Shown: in pieces, positions 31,753 to 38,866 of the stretch
Position numbering within the stretch: position 1 is the stretch's first letter
Layout of the letters: each line of letters begins with the position of its first letter
Translations under genes and position numbers: made by a program
The notes under the pieces: model-generated
The model's input: only the letters and a program-made list of their open reading frames with translations
What the model was told of the DNA's origin: nothing
Database searches by the model: none
Source of the DNA: Humibacillus xanthopallidus
GTDB lineage: Bacteria; Actinomycetota; Actinomycetes; Actinomycetales; Dermatophilaceae
Direction: 5' to 3'
Assembly (NCBI RefSeq): GCF_006716675.1
Contig: NZ_VFPM01000001.1
Coordinates: 1,612,001-1,676,000 of the forward strand
DNA length: 64,000 nt

Positions 31753-32349
31753 ATGACCCGATCCCCAATCATGACCGGCGCCGCGGCACTCGCCGTCGGC
31801 CTCACCCTTCCCGCGATCTTGCTGACAGCCCCAGCGTCGGCCGAACCCGCCGGCAACGGTCCATGGCACACGGACCTGCAGGGGCCGTTCAGCGAGATCC
31901 AAGAAGACTTCTGTGACGTTCCCGGGCTGACGGTGGAGTACGAGTTCACCGATAACGCCCAAGTCAGGGATCCGCGGATCCTTGGCCCCGACCAGTTCCC
32001 CTACGACTGGTACTTCGATGAGGGCTATGAGAAGTTCACCAACGTGGCCACCGGCGAGTCGGTCACCCTCGTCCACGAGGGCGGCAGCCTCCAGGACATT
32101 CGCCTCATCGACAACGGGGATGGCACCTTCACCCGCTACGTCACCAACAAGGGTCACAGCGTCCTGTACTCCGACGACGGCGACGTGCTTGAGCGTCAGG
32201 CGGGCGTGTTCAGCTACAGCGTCGTCTACAACTACAACGAGACCCCCAGCGACCCCTCGGATGACTTCAAGGTCGGACGGCCCACCATCCTCAAGCAGGA
32301 GGGCAACAACTACGACTTCTGCGCGGTCGTGGTCGGCGCCATCGGCTAG
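31753..32349 (+). CDS. Secreted hypothetical protein
   Basis: A 198-residue exported protein. It has a strong AGGAGG 8 bases before ATG and a Sec signal peptide (MTRSPIMTGAAALAVGLTLP ... APASA, cleavage near residue 30). The mature part is acidic and beta-rich (VTLVHEGGSLQDIRLIDNGD, GTFTRYVTNKGHSVLYSDDG) with cysteines near each end (DFCDVPG, YDFCAVV) that could pair. Similar acidic, secreted single-domain proteins occur across actinobacteria without known function. It is a single gene following the two-component locus and might be an output of it; that is speculation from position. Confidence 0.75.
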   Translation: MTRSPIMTGAAALAVGLTLPAILLTAPASAEPAGNGPWHTDLQGPFSEIQEDFCDVPGLTVEYEFTDNAQVRDPRILGPDQFPYDWYFDEGYEKFTNVATGESVTLVHEGGSLQDIRLIDNGDGTFTRYVTNKGHSVLYSDDGDVLERQAGVFSYSVVYNYNETPSDPSDDFKVGRPTILKQEGNNYDFCAVVVGAIG

Positions 32350-32509
32350 CACGCCGGGACGCGGGCGGCGGCAGAGACCCCGCCTGGGCGGGCGATCCGC
32401 AACGAGGCACACATTGTATGAGCCCGGTCACCGCTGTCGTGGCAGCGCCATGCCGTCCTCTACCACCTGAGTGTGGCGCACATCATGTGCGGTAGCACAA
32501 CACACGCAT

Positions 32510-32694
32510 ACCGTCGCGGGGCGCGTGCTTGTCGTAGCCGACGTGCTCGGTCATCTCCACCTCAAGGGCGGCCTCGATGAGCTGCTTTGTGATCGCCTTG
32601 ATCAGCCGTCCGGGCCGGTCAGCTCCTCACCTCTGGAGCGAGCGGCCTTGACCAGCTCGCGCACCCTGCTCGCTCGCGCTTGGATCCACTCGAG
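32510..32694 (-). pseudogene. IS256-family transposase fragment
   Basis: On the minus strand, LEWIQARASRVRELVKAARS...GEELTGPDG, then after a one-base frameshift LIKAITKQLIEAALEVEMTE and HVGYDKHAPRDG, match the N-terminal part of mutator/IS256 transposases (the LTGPGGLLK...EMTEHLGYDKH signature). Only about 60 codons survive. It is a scar of an old insertion in the accessory region. Confidence 0.75.
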
Positions 32695-32714
32695 TCTGCA
32701 TCGCTGGGCCGACC

Positions 32715-32762
32715 GTTGAGCGGTGAGACACAGCGCGCGTCCTTCCGCGCGCGTCGCTCAAC
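32715..32762. repeat. Long palindrome containing the dispersed-repeat core (copy M)
   Basis: Outer arms GTTGAGCG (32715-32722) and CGCTCAAC (32755-32762) enclose inner arms GCGCGCG (32733-32739) and CGCGCGC (32746-32752) around the loop TCCTTC, which is the TCCTTC core of the dispersed repeat. It forms a two-stage cruciform or terminator-like hairpin beside the IS256 scar. Confidence 0.8.
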
Positions 32763-33334
32763 TGGCGCGTGCGGTCGGGTCCCGATCTTGGGCCAGAGGC
32801 CGGAATTGGCCCGTGCGGCGGTTGCCGCACACGAGGATGATCCCGGCTACTTCGTCCCACTGTTGCGCCGGCCTGGCCAAGGCATCAGTGAGGCCACACG
32901 GTGCCGGTACAATCGAAGGGCGCACAGGAGGCCCTGCTCTTCGCAGGATTGGTGCTCGGCCCGGTCGCAGCAACGGTGGTGCGGTCGGCGAGCGCAAGTG
33001 ACTCACTGCTCGGATTCAGCAACTCACCCGAGGAAGCCCAGGTGGAGGCGTCCGTCTTTGTCCGTGCCCCCGGTTCCGTCGGGCATAGCGCTTGGGAAGC
33101 CGGAGCCGGAGGCATCGGCGGCGACACCGGCGGCGCCAGCTGAGTGTCGCCCCTGCCCGCTGCTATGACCGGGCGCAGGCCATCCGCTCGATCGCCGATG
33201 ACGTCCGGAGGTGCGTCACATCGCCGTGTAGAGTCCAAATCAGTTGGGCGCTCCGCGAAGGTGCCGCTTACCTCCCTTGTGGGGGATCGACCCTCAGGCG
33301 CCCGTCACCTAGGTCGTCGCGAGTACCGCTCGGC

Positions 33335-34276
33335 CTAGGTCAGCTTCTGGACTCGCCGCGTCTCCATCACCCAGAACAGGCCGAAGAGCAAGATCTCCCA
33401 CCATTCGAGGAAGATGATCCAGTGGTCCGGGGCGAGCTTGCTGAAACCCCATGCCACGAACGGCCCGGCCACCATCAGCCAGAAGATCAACTGGTACCGG
33501 TTGCGCACTTCGAGGTCGCTGGCGGGCACAAGGCCTGCTCCTTCACGATTGGCGACAGCCTGCGGCCATGCATGGCTGGCGACCGCGACCGCCAAGGCGG
33601 CGATGAGGAGGATGGCGGCCAGGTCGTGGACACGCACGTCGACCGGGCCAAGCGTGAACCCGTCCATTGTCACCTCGTCCGCCGGGTGCAAGTAGAGCTT
33701 CACCACGACCAGCACCAAGAACGCAGCAAGCACGGCGCCCGTCAGTGCGATGAACCCCTTGCTCTGCGGCCCCCGCTTCCACAGCCTGGCCAAGCGCTCG
33801 GACTCTTTGAGTTCAATTACCACCAAGGCGCCACACAAGACGAGGACTGTGAAGATGGCGATGCGAAGGGACGAAATGTACTCCATAACCGTCACGCCGT
33901 CTCCAGGCGGATTCTGGCGCAACTCCTGCAGTATCTCATCGAGATTGGTCGGAACGAGCGCAACGAAGACGGCATAGAAGCCCGCGCCGTTCAAGGTGTA
34001 ATCCTCCAGCAGCGATGACCCCTGGTACGCGACCATGCAGGCGGCCGTCGCAATCATCACTCCCACAAAGACGTCTCGGACCGGCGTGCCGTAGTAGGCG
34101 CTGATTGATGACTCCAGCTCCCTCTGAGCGATGGCATTTGCCATCGTGACGAAGAGCAGCACCAAAGGCAGGAACACCATCAACCAGCGAAGGTACCGGT
34201 ATGTGACGCGGGCGATCTCAGCTTGCTGCTCTGGGACGGTTGGAGCACCGTCTCCGTTGGCGGTCACAGTTCCCAT
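33335..34276 (-). CDS. Multi-helix membrane protein (DUF998/FRAG1-like)
   Basis: A 313-residue integral membrane protein with about seven hydrophobic helices (LRWLMVFLPLVLLFVTMANA, DVFVGVMIATAACMVAYQGS, IAIFTVLVLCGALVVIELKE, LTGAVLAAFLVLVVVKLYLH, LAAILLIAALAVAVASHAWP, IFWLMVAGPFVAWGFSKLAP, EWWEILLFGLFWVMETRRVQ). The motif SISAYYGTPVRDVFVG...YQGSSLLEDYTLNGAG resembles a recurring signature of DUF998/FRAG1-like proteins (SISxYYxTxxRxxFVG). The role of the family is not established. It is a single gene between palindrome M and repeat copy N. There is no good Shine-Dalgarno before ATG 34276, so the start is less certain. Confidence 0.8.
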   Translation of the reverse strand: MGTVTANGDGAPTVPEQQAEIARVTYRYLRWLMVFLPLVLLFVTMANAIAQRELESSISAYYGTPVRDVFVGVMIATAACMVAYQGSSLLEDYTLNGAGFYAVFVALVPTNLDEILQELRQNPPGDGVTVMEYISSLRIAIFTVLVLCGALVVIELKESERLARLWKRGPQSKGFIALTGAVLAAFLVLVVVKLYLHPADEVTMDGFTLGPVDVRVHDLAAILLIAALAVAVASHAWPQAVANREGAGLVPASDLEVRNRYQLIFWLMVAGPFVAWGFSKLAPDHWIIFLEWWEILLFGLFWVMETRRVQKLT

Positions 34277-34598
34277 CGATTCAGAATGCCGGAGTTTCGC
34301 GCCATGCGCGGCCCAATGAGCAGACTCGACAGGGCTGCGAGGTCATCGCACGGACATCAGTTTGTCCCCGCAGGTCAGTCTCGGGGGGGGCTTTACGAGC
34401 GCAGCGCCTCGTTCATTGCCCGTGGGTCCTTCCGCCGCGAGCCGGGCGCTCGGCGCTCCTCACAGAACTGGCGTGGTGCTCTCAGCATGATTCGGATCAA
34501 CTCCGGCGCCTCGCTCGTGACACGGATCCCTCGGAGCAGGCTTCGGGGCGTTCCTGCTCGCTTACCGCGATCGCGCAGCAGCATCTGGTCGGGCACGC
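34277..34598. other. 322-bp intergenic region with repeat copy N
   Basis: GTGGGTCCTTCCGCCGCGAG (34422-34441), extending to GCCGG, is a clear copy of the right half of the dispersed repeat. The short frames here show no coding evidence. Confidence 0.55.
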
Positions 34599-35348
34599 TC
34601 ACCCGGAAAGAAAGTCGGGGAACCTGTAGACCGTCGCCCCGCTCGGCCGGACGTCGCGTCGGCAGAAGCCACGCTCCGCCAACTGGTCGAGTATGAGACT
34701 CGCGTCGTCAATAGACATTGAGGAGTCAACTGCCACCTGAGCAGGACTAACCTCGCCCCCTTCTCGGCGTGCAACGCGCAAGACCTCTCGTTCCAACTCC
34801 GTGCGAGGCGATCGGTTGCCGGCGGCACTACCCCGCGCGCTGCCGGGCTCCGTCGTGCCAGGGAAGGCCAAGCCCAAGAACCCCACGCAGGCGCCGATCA
34901 CCAGCCCAGCCAGCAGCCCTTCTACCTCTTCGCCACGTGATAACACGCCCATCAGGAGACCGCTTGCACCGATAACGACCATGCATATGGCGAGAAACCG
35001 AGACCACGGCATACGCCGTCGCATCCCCTGCGCGTATAACAAGAGCAGCGCTGCACCTTCGACGAGCAACACGAACTGCGCACCGCCCGTGTCCGAACCA
35101 CTGAGACCGGCCGTCAACGTTACAACGAGCGAGATGACGAAGACGGGAACGCTCACCCACAAGATGATTCGCGCTCGGGCGAGCCGCTCGGGACTGGCAT
35201 CACTGCTAACACCGGCAGGAGATCGGGCTTCGGCGTCACTCTCGCGCGCTGATGCGCGGCGCAGCTGCCCGACGGAGGTGATTCCGGTTGAAAAGCTGAA
35301 GATGGCAAGCAGTCCGGACAGGAGGCCCACGATGTCGAGAATGCTCAC
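34599..35348 (-). CDS. Membrane protein with C-terminal winged-helix domain
   Basis: A 249-residue protein: one N-terminal helix (VGLLSGLLAIFSFSTGITSV), a charged loop, then several helices between about 60 and 165 (IILWVSVPVFVISLVVTLTA, FVLLVEGAALLLLYAQGMRR, LAICMVVIGASGLLMGVL, GLVIGACVGFLGLAFPG). The cytoplasmic tail (about 180-249: ELEREVLRVARREGGEVSPA, DASLILDQLAERGFCRRDVR, GATVYRFPDF) is a winged-helix-like domain, so this may be a membrane-tethered regulator. GTG 35348 with GGAG seven bases upstream is preferred to GTG 35369. It is a single-gene unit with repeat copies at 34422 and 35650. Confidence 0.7.
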   Translation of the reverse strand: MSILDIVGLLSGLLAIFSFSTGITSVGQLRRASARESDAEARSPAGVSSDASPERLARARIILWVSVPVFVISLVVTLTAGLSGSDTGGAQFVLLVEGAALLLLYAQGMRRRMPWSRFLAICMVVIGASGLLMGVLSRGEEVEGLLAGLVIGACVGFLGLAFPGTTEPGSARGSAAGNRSPRTELEREVLRVARREGGEVSPAQVAVDSSMSIDDASLILDQLAERGFCRRDVRPSGATVYRFPDFLSG

Positions 35349-35775
35349 GTCATAGCTCCGACCTTGCACCTACCACCGCAACGCAACTAACTGGGTCACA
35401 GGCCAGCCCACTCCAAGCTCGTTCCTGGCGCGCAACGTCTATAACCGTAATGAGGCGGATCTCGAGAGGGCCATCGTTGTGAAGCAGAATGCAGGCCCAC
35501 CATTACATTCATCCCAGATGACCACGGTAGCAGCGGCCGGGACGATGCGCTGTGACTTGGACTAGGGAGGCGCGTTGCGGCTCCGGATGACCTCGACCTG
35601 CAGCCGGCCAAGGCAGCTTCAGGGGGCAAGCCCGGATCTACGTCATCTCGCCACGAAGCGGCAGTGTCCTTCCGCGGCGATACGGTCTCTTTCGGCATCG
35701 ATGCGGTACGGACCAGGGGATAGTGTTCTTCGCTGTCGGAGCGACGCCTCCCGTGAGTCTCCGGTAAGGATGTGA
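35349..35775. other. 427-bp divergent region with repeat copy O
   Basis: Apart from the repeat copy at 35650-35678 I see no feature. It must contain the promoters of the winged-helix membrane protein (minus) and the GNAT gene (plus). Short frames lack coding evidence. Confidence 0.45.
35650..35678. repeat. Dispersed intergenic hairpin repeat, full copy O
   Basis: GCCACGAAGCGGCAGTGTCC followed by TTCCGCGGC, one or two substitutions from copies J and K. It lies about 100 bases upstream of the GNAT gene. Confidence 0.8.
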
Positions 35776-36282
35776 GTGGCCGTGTCGACAGACTTTGAGG
35801 TGGTGGTGCCGCACCTCGCTGACGCTGAGGAACTGGCCTCGGTCCACGTTCAGGCGTGGCGGGAAGCCTACGCAGAGCTGCTCCCAGAGCATTTCTACGA
35901 TGACGCCGCGCGCGAGAGTCGGCAGGTGATGTGGTCGGGTCGCCTCTCAGAGGAGGATGCCAGGGAGCGGTTCCGGGTCGCCCGGCGCGAAGGCCGCATC
36001 GTGGGGTTTGTCGCCCACGGTCCGGCCGCAGACCACCAAGGGCACCCGCCGGTGCGCAATGAGCAGCTGTACGCGCTCTACGTGCTGTCCAGCTGCTACG
36101 GCCACGGTGTCGGTCAGGCTCTCCTTGACCAGGCTCTCAGCGAGCGGCCTGCTCAACTGTGGGTGGCCAAGGGCAACGCGCGGGCTCGACGCTTCTACGA
36201 GAAGAACGGATTCACAGCCGACGGGACCGAGCAGGTCGATCCGGATCTCGACGGGCTGGTCGAGATCCGGATGGTGCGATAG
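35776..36282 (+). CDS. GNAT-family N-acetyltransferase
   Basis: A 168-residue GCN5-related acetyltransferase that would transfer acetyl from acetyl-CoA to an amine. HVQAWREAYAELLPEHFYDD near the N-terminus is the typical a1-a2 of the aminoglycoside/RimI-like subgroup. GRIVGFVAHG is b4-like, QLYALYVLSSCYGHGVGQAL contains the acetyl-CoA loop (here CYGHGVG rather than QGxGxG), and LWVAKGNARARRFYEKNGFT is the terminal GNAT motif. The start is GTG 35776, with AAGGA upstream. It is a lone gene between repeat copies O and P. The substrate is unknown. Confidence 0.88.
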   Translation: MAVSTDFEVVVPHLADAEELASVHVQAWREAYAELLPEHFYDDAARESRQVMWSGRLSEEDARERFRVARREGRIVGFVAHGPAADHQGHPPVRNEQLYALYVLSSCYGHGVGQALLDQALSERPAQLWVAKGNARARRFYEKNGFTADGTEQVDPDLDGLVEIRMVR

Positions 36283-36356
36283 GCCGACGCCCTCACCACA
36301 GCGAGGTCCGACATCCCACACCACCGCCAAGTGCTTGCGTTCTCTCGCCGCGAAGC

Positions 36357-36386
36357 GGCTGGGTCACTTCACCGCCTGTCGACGCG
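36357..36386. repeat. Dispersed intergenic hairpin repeat, copy P next to the integrase
   Basis: GCCGCGAAGCGGCTGGGTCA followed by CTTCACCGCC. It keeps the GCCGC-GAA-GCGGC hairpin but diverges to the right. It is the last copy in the window, 75 bases 3' of the GNAT gene and 100 bases before the broken integrase. Confidence 0.7.
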
Positions 36387-36486
36387 AGAAGTGGAACGGG
36401 CCTAGCGTCGAGGAGCCCCTCATGGCCGGTCGCGTCGGCGGCGGGCGGGGTCTGGCCCGCGCCCGGTCGCCGCGCGAGGTGTCACT

Positions 36487-37240
36487 GTGCCCACTCCGAC
36501 GACTCTGCTTCCGTTCCAGCCCGCGACGATGTCAACCGCCCAGCTCGCAGCGGTCTCCTACCTGGCCCGATACTCCGGGCGCACCCACACCCTGTACGCC
36601 TTCCAACAACGGGAGTGGTTCGCTTAGTGCGAGGCCAACGGGCTCGACGCCCTGGCCGGTATCCAGCGAGCCCACGTCGAGCTCTACATCCGTGGCCTCG
36701 GGGACCGCGGGCTCATGGACTCCTCCGTCAACACGATGATGCACGCCGTCCGCGGCTACTTCCGCTTCGCCCACATCGACGGCCTCATCACCGCCGACCC
36801 AGCCGTCTACGCGCGACTACCGAAGATCCACCGCGACGAGACCCGCACCCAAGGACTCGACCGACTCGAGCTCATGCGGTTCCTACAGGTCGCCCAGACC
36901 ACCACCGTCCACCACGGCGCCCTCGCCTACCTGCTCTGCATCAACGCGCTCCGAGCCTCTGAAGCCGCCGCAGTGCGGATCGAGGACTACGCCGACACCC
37001 TCCGCAGCCACCGCGTCCTGCCCCTGGTCGGCAAGGGCAACAAGCCGGCCACCATGCCGGTCACCGTCCCCGTGCTCCGGGCACTCGAGGCCTGCCGCGG
37101 CCAGCACACGTCCGGGCCACTCGTCCTACGGCCAGTCTCGGGCAAGCCGATCGACCGCCGCGACGTGTATCGGATGGTCGCCCGGATGGCGACAGCTGCC
37201 GGCATCCCTCGGCACATCAGCCCGCACTCGCTGCGGGTCA
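36487..37240 (+). pseudogene. Tyrosine recombinase/integrase, nonsense-mutated and truncated
   Basis: Phage/XerD-type integrase. From GTG 36487 the SAM-like N-terminal domain reads STAQLAAVSYLARYSGRTHT...YAFQQREWFA, then stop TAG (36625-36627) replaces the Trp codon, and CEANGLDALAGIQRAHVELY continues in frame. The catalytic domain has INALRASEAAAVRIEDY with the first Arg, then PLVGKGNKPATMPV, RDVYRMVARM and HISPHSLR, the His-x-x-Arg box. Directly after HSLR the similarity ends (about 37236), so the last His and the catalytic Tyr are missing. It is therefore inactive twice over. It sits at the end of the repeat-punctuated accessory region and may be the former recombinase of that region. Confidence 0.88.
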
Positions 37241-37894
37241 GGACGTGGCTAGGCTGCGCACACCGTCGCCCGTCAGCAAGGGGGTTGCCGCCTCGGTGCG
37301 GCCGGTCAGCAGGAGCAGGATCGCGCAGATCGGCCCGGCAACCTCAGGGCCAGTGCCGATGGTCCAGTCCGCGTCGGTTGCCGTCAGCCGGAGCGAGCCC
37401 AGCCGGCGCTTGACCCCGAACGAGAACGGCCAGCGGAGCTCCCAGATCCGGGTAGCGGCGGCGGCACCGGCGTCGGGCGGGGTGGGGAAGTCGATTCCCA
37501 GCGGAATCGCGATGTCCTGAGCGTGCACCAGGATGTCCCACATCACGTTCGCCGGATTGGCGGGCCACGGAACCGAGCGCGACTCGGCGGTGGTTCGCAG
37601 GTCCTCCACGAGCTGGGTCGGCGTGCGCGCCGCGCGGCGCCGGCTGGCCACGGTGTTGAACCGGCCGTAGTCGCCGCGGGCCTTCGCGAAGTCGACCAGC
37701 AGACTGCCTGGCGAGGGCGCTATGGGGATCAGCGTCACGTGGGCGGCGACATCGCGCACCCGCCAGCCGGCACACAACGACGGCTGCTCCCAATCCGGAT
37801 CGGACAGTCCGGCGAGCAGCTCTGCAATGGCCAGCCGCTGCTCGACTACCACCTGCCAGCTCTCTTCGATGCCCATGCTCGCCCCGGTGCCCAT
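37238..37894 (-). CDS. DinB-fold maleylpyruvate isomerase family protein (mycothiol-dependent type)
   Basis: A 218-residue protein of the DinB_2/mycothiol-dependent maleylpyruvate isomerase N-terminal family (actinobacterial TIGR03083-like): AELLAGLSDPDWEQPSLCAG...WRVRDVAAHVTL has the conserved W-x-V-x-D-x-x-A-H signature with a metal-ligand His, and VMWDILVHAQDIAIPLGI carries the second His. These are metal-dependent, often thiol-using enzymes; the substrate cannot be told. ATG 37894 follows AAGGAG. A 19-bp palindrome (37928-37946) lies just upstream, and a MarR regulator upstream of that, so it is probably MarR-repressed. Its 3' end abuts the truncated integrase, marking a recombination junction. 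Confidence 0.85.
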   Translation of the reverse strand: MGTGASMGIEESWQVVVEQRLAIAELLAGLSDPDWEQPSLCAGWRVRDVAAHVTLIPIAPSPGSLLVDFAKARGDYGRFNTVASRRRAARTPTQLVEDLRTTAESRSVPWPANPANVMWDILVHAQDIAIPLGIDFPTPPDAGAAAATRIWELRWPFSFGVKRRLGSLRLTATDADWTIGTGPEVAGPICAILLLLTGRTEAATPLLTGDGVRSLATS

Positions 37895-37927
37895 GATGCT
37901 CCTTGGAGTCGACCTCGTGATCAAGAG

Positions 37928-37946
37928 TAGACAGATAATCTGTCTA
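37928..37946. promoter_or_regulatory. MarR operator, perfect 19-bp palindrome
   Basis: TAGACAGATAATCTGTCTA is a perfect palindrome with a central A, in the 55-bp gap between the marR stop and the DinB-fold gene start. A half-site, TAGACAGAT, recurs at 38470-38478 upstream of marR itself. This is the expected layout for MarR autoregulation plus control of the neighbour. Confidence 0.8.
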
Positions 37947-37949
37947 GTT

Positions 37950-38429
37950 TCAAGAGGTGCGGTCCTTCAAGAAGGGGTCGGTGATCTCGCGCAACAACGT
38001 CAGCGTCTCGCGCAGGTGCGCCATCCGCTCGGGCCCGATGTGCGCCAGCCATTGCGCCTCGACCTCGGCGAGGACAGGCAGAACCGCCTCCCTCGCCGCG
38101 TAGCCTCGGGCGGCGACCTTGACCAGCCGGGCGCGGCCGTCGGTCGGGTCCGCCACTCGTTCGACATAGCCCGCGCGTTCCAGTTGCTCGACCAGGAAGC
38201 CGGCAGTCTGCTTGGTGACCTGTGCGGCTGCGGCGAGCTGGGTGATCCGCGACCCGCCGGCGTCGATCCGAGCGGCAATACGTGCTTGCGCGACCGTCAT
38301 GTCGGTAAAGCCGGCACGCGCCAGCCCGTCCATGGTCGCGGCCTCCATCGCCCGGGCAGGGATGAACAGCAGGACCCCGAGGGGCAGCTCCTCAGTGCCC
38401 GCCGCGTCCGCCGACGTTGACGCATGCAT
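37950..38429 (-). CDS. MarR-family transcriptional regulator
   Basis: A 159-residue winged-helix regulator. The helix-turn-helix lies in AAAQVTKQTAGFLVEQLERA and the wing in YVERVADPTDGRARLVKVAA, with the DxRA motif of MarR proteins. Helical dimerisation segments flank these (LGVLLFIPARAMEAATMDGL and VLPVLAEVEAQWLAHIGPER). ATG 38429 has AAAGGGG at good spacing; the ATG at 38462 lacks one. A half-site TAGACAGAT upstream and the full palindrome downstream (37928) indicate autoregulation and control of the DinB-fold gene, probably relieved by a phenolic or thiol-reactive ligand. Confidence 0.92.
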   Translation of the reverse strand: MHASTSADAAGTEELPLGVLLFIPARAMEAATMDGLARAGFTDMTVAQARIAARIDAGGSRITQLAAAAQVTKQTAGFLVEQLERAGYVERVADPTDGRARLVKVAARGYAAREAVLPVLAEVEAQWLAHIGPERMAHLRETLTLLREITDPFLKDRTS

Positions 38430-38866
38430 GTGCACCGACCCCTTTGGTTGCCGCTGGAGCATCCAATAGTAGACAGATGCTCTTACTACGTGACGATGCG
38501 GTGGTTATAACCGTTCTGATGCACGCGCCTGAGTGCCCCAGATCTCCGGCGTCGCTGGGACAAGACCGCGGCTGGGTGTCTCGGCGTATGTCGTGGCCGG
38601 GTCACACGATGAGCAGGCGACCTGTTGGTGTGAGCACGTCTCAGACCCCGCCGCCAGCCACCCTTCATTGACCTCTTCGCGGACGAGGTCCCGCACGTGT
38701 CCCATAGCTGGAGAACGGCGAGACACGTCCAGACCATCTCGTTCAAACCATGGTCAGCCAGCGCAGGTTGCGTGCTGGAGCACTCGAGGGGCTTGGAAAG
38801 GTCGGGCCCCCTACCGCTTTCGCTCGGGCTACCCAGAGGTAACACTGGGTACAGGAGGCGAGGCCA
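38430..38866. other. 437-bp region with MarR half-site, no confident gene
   Basis: Contains TAGACAGAT (38470-38478) near the marR promoter. A 73-codon minus-strand frame (38505-38726, with MGHVRDLVREEVNEGW) is conceivable as a small gene, but it lacks a good ribosome site and a known family. ACAGGAGGCGAGG upstream of 38867 is the ribosome site of the acyl-CoA dehydrogenase. Confidence 0.45.

Larger units (their letters stand above)
32350..33334. other. 985-bp region: IS256 scar, long palindrome, no confident gene
   Basis: Holds the IS256 transposase fragment (32510-32694) and a large palindrome (32715-32762). A possible small plus-strand frame from GTG 32901 to 33143 encodes 80 residues with one hydrophobic helix (ALLFAGLVLGPVAATVV); it lacks a well-spaced ribosome site and I do not call it. 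The last 190 bases show nothing recognisable. Confidence 0.5.

Noticed and set aside
32901..33143. 80-codon frame with one hydrophobic helix
   Set aside because: No well-placed ribosome site and a Gly/Ala-rich tail; could be a small membrane protein but evidence is too weak.
7090..36386. Dispersed repeats considered as canonical integron attC sites
   Set aside because: The RYYYAAC...GTTRRRY pair is not found in the conserved copies; only the palindrome at 32715 has such heptamers and in the opposite order. Kept as a non-canonical cassette hypothesis only.
38505..38726. 73-codon minus-strand frame upstream of the acyl-CoA dehydrogenase
   Set aside because: No ribosome site or known family.
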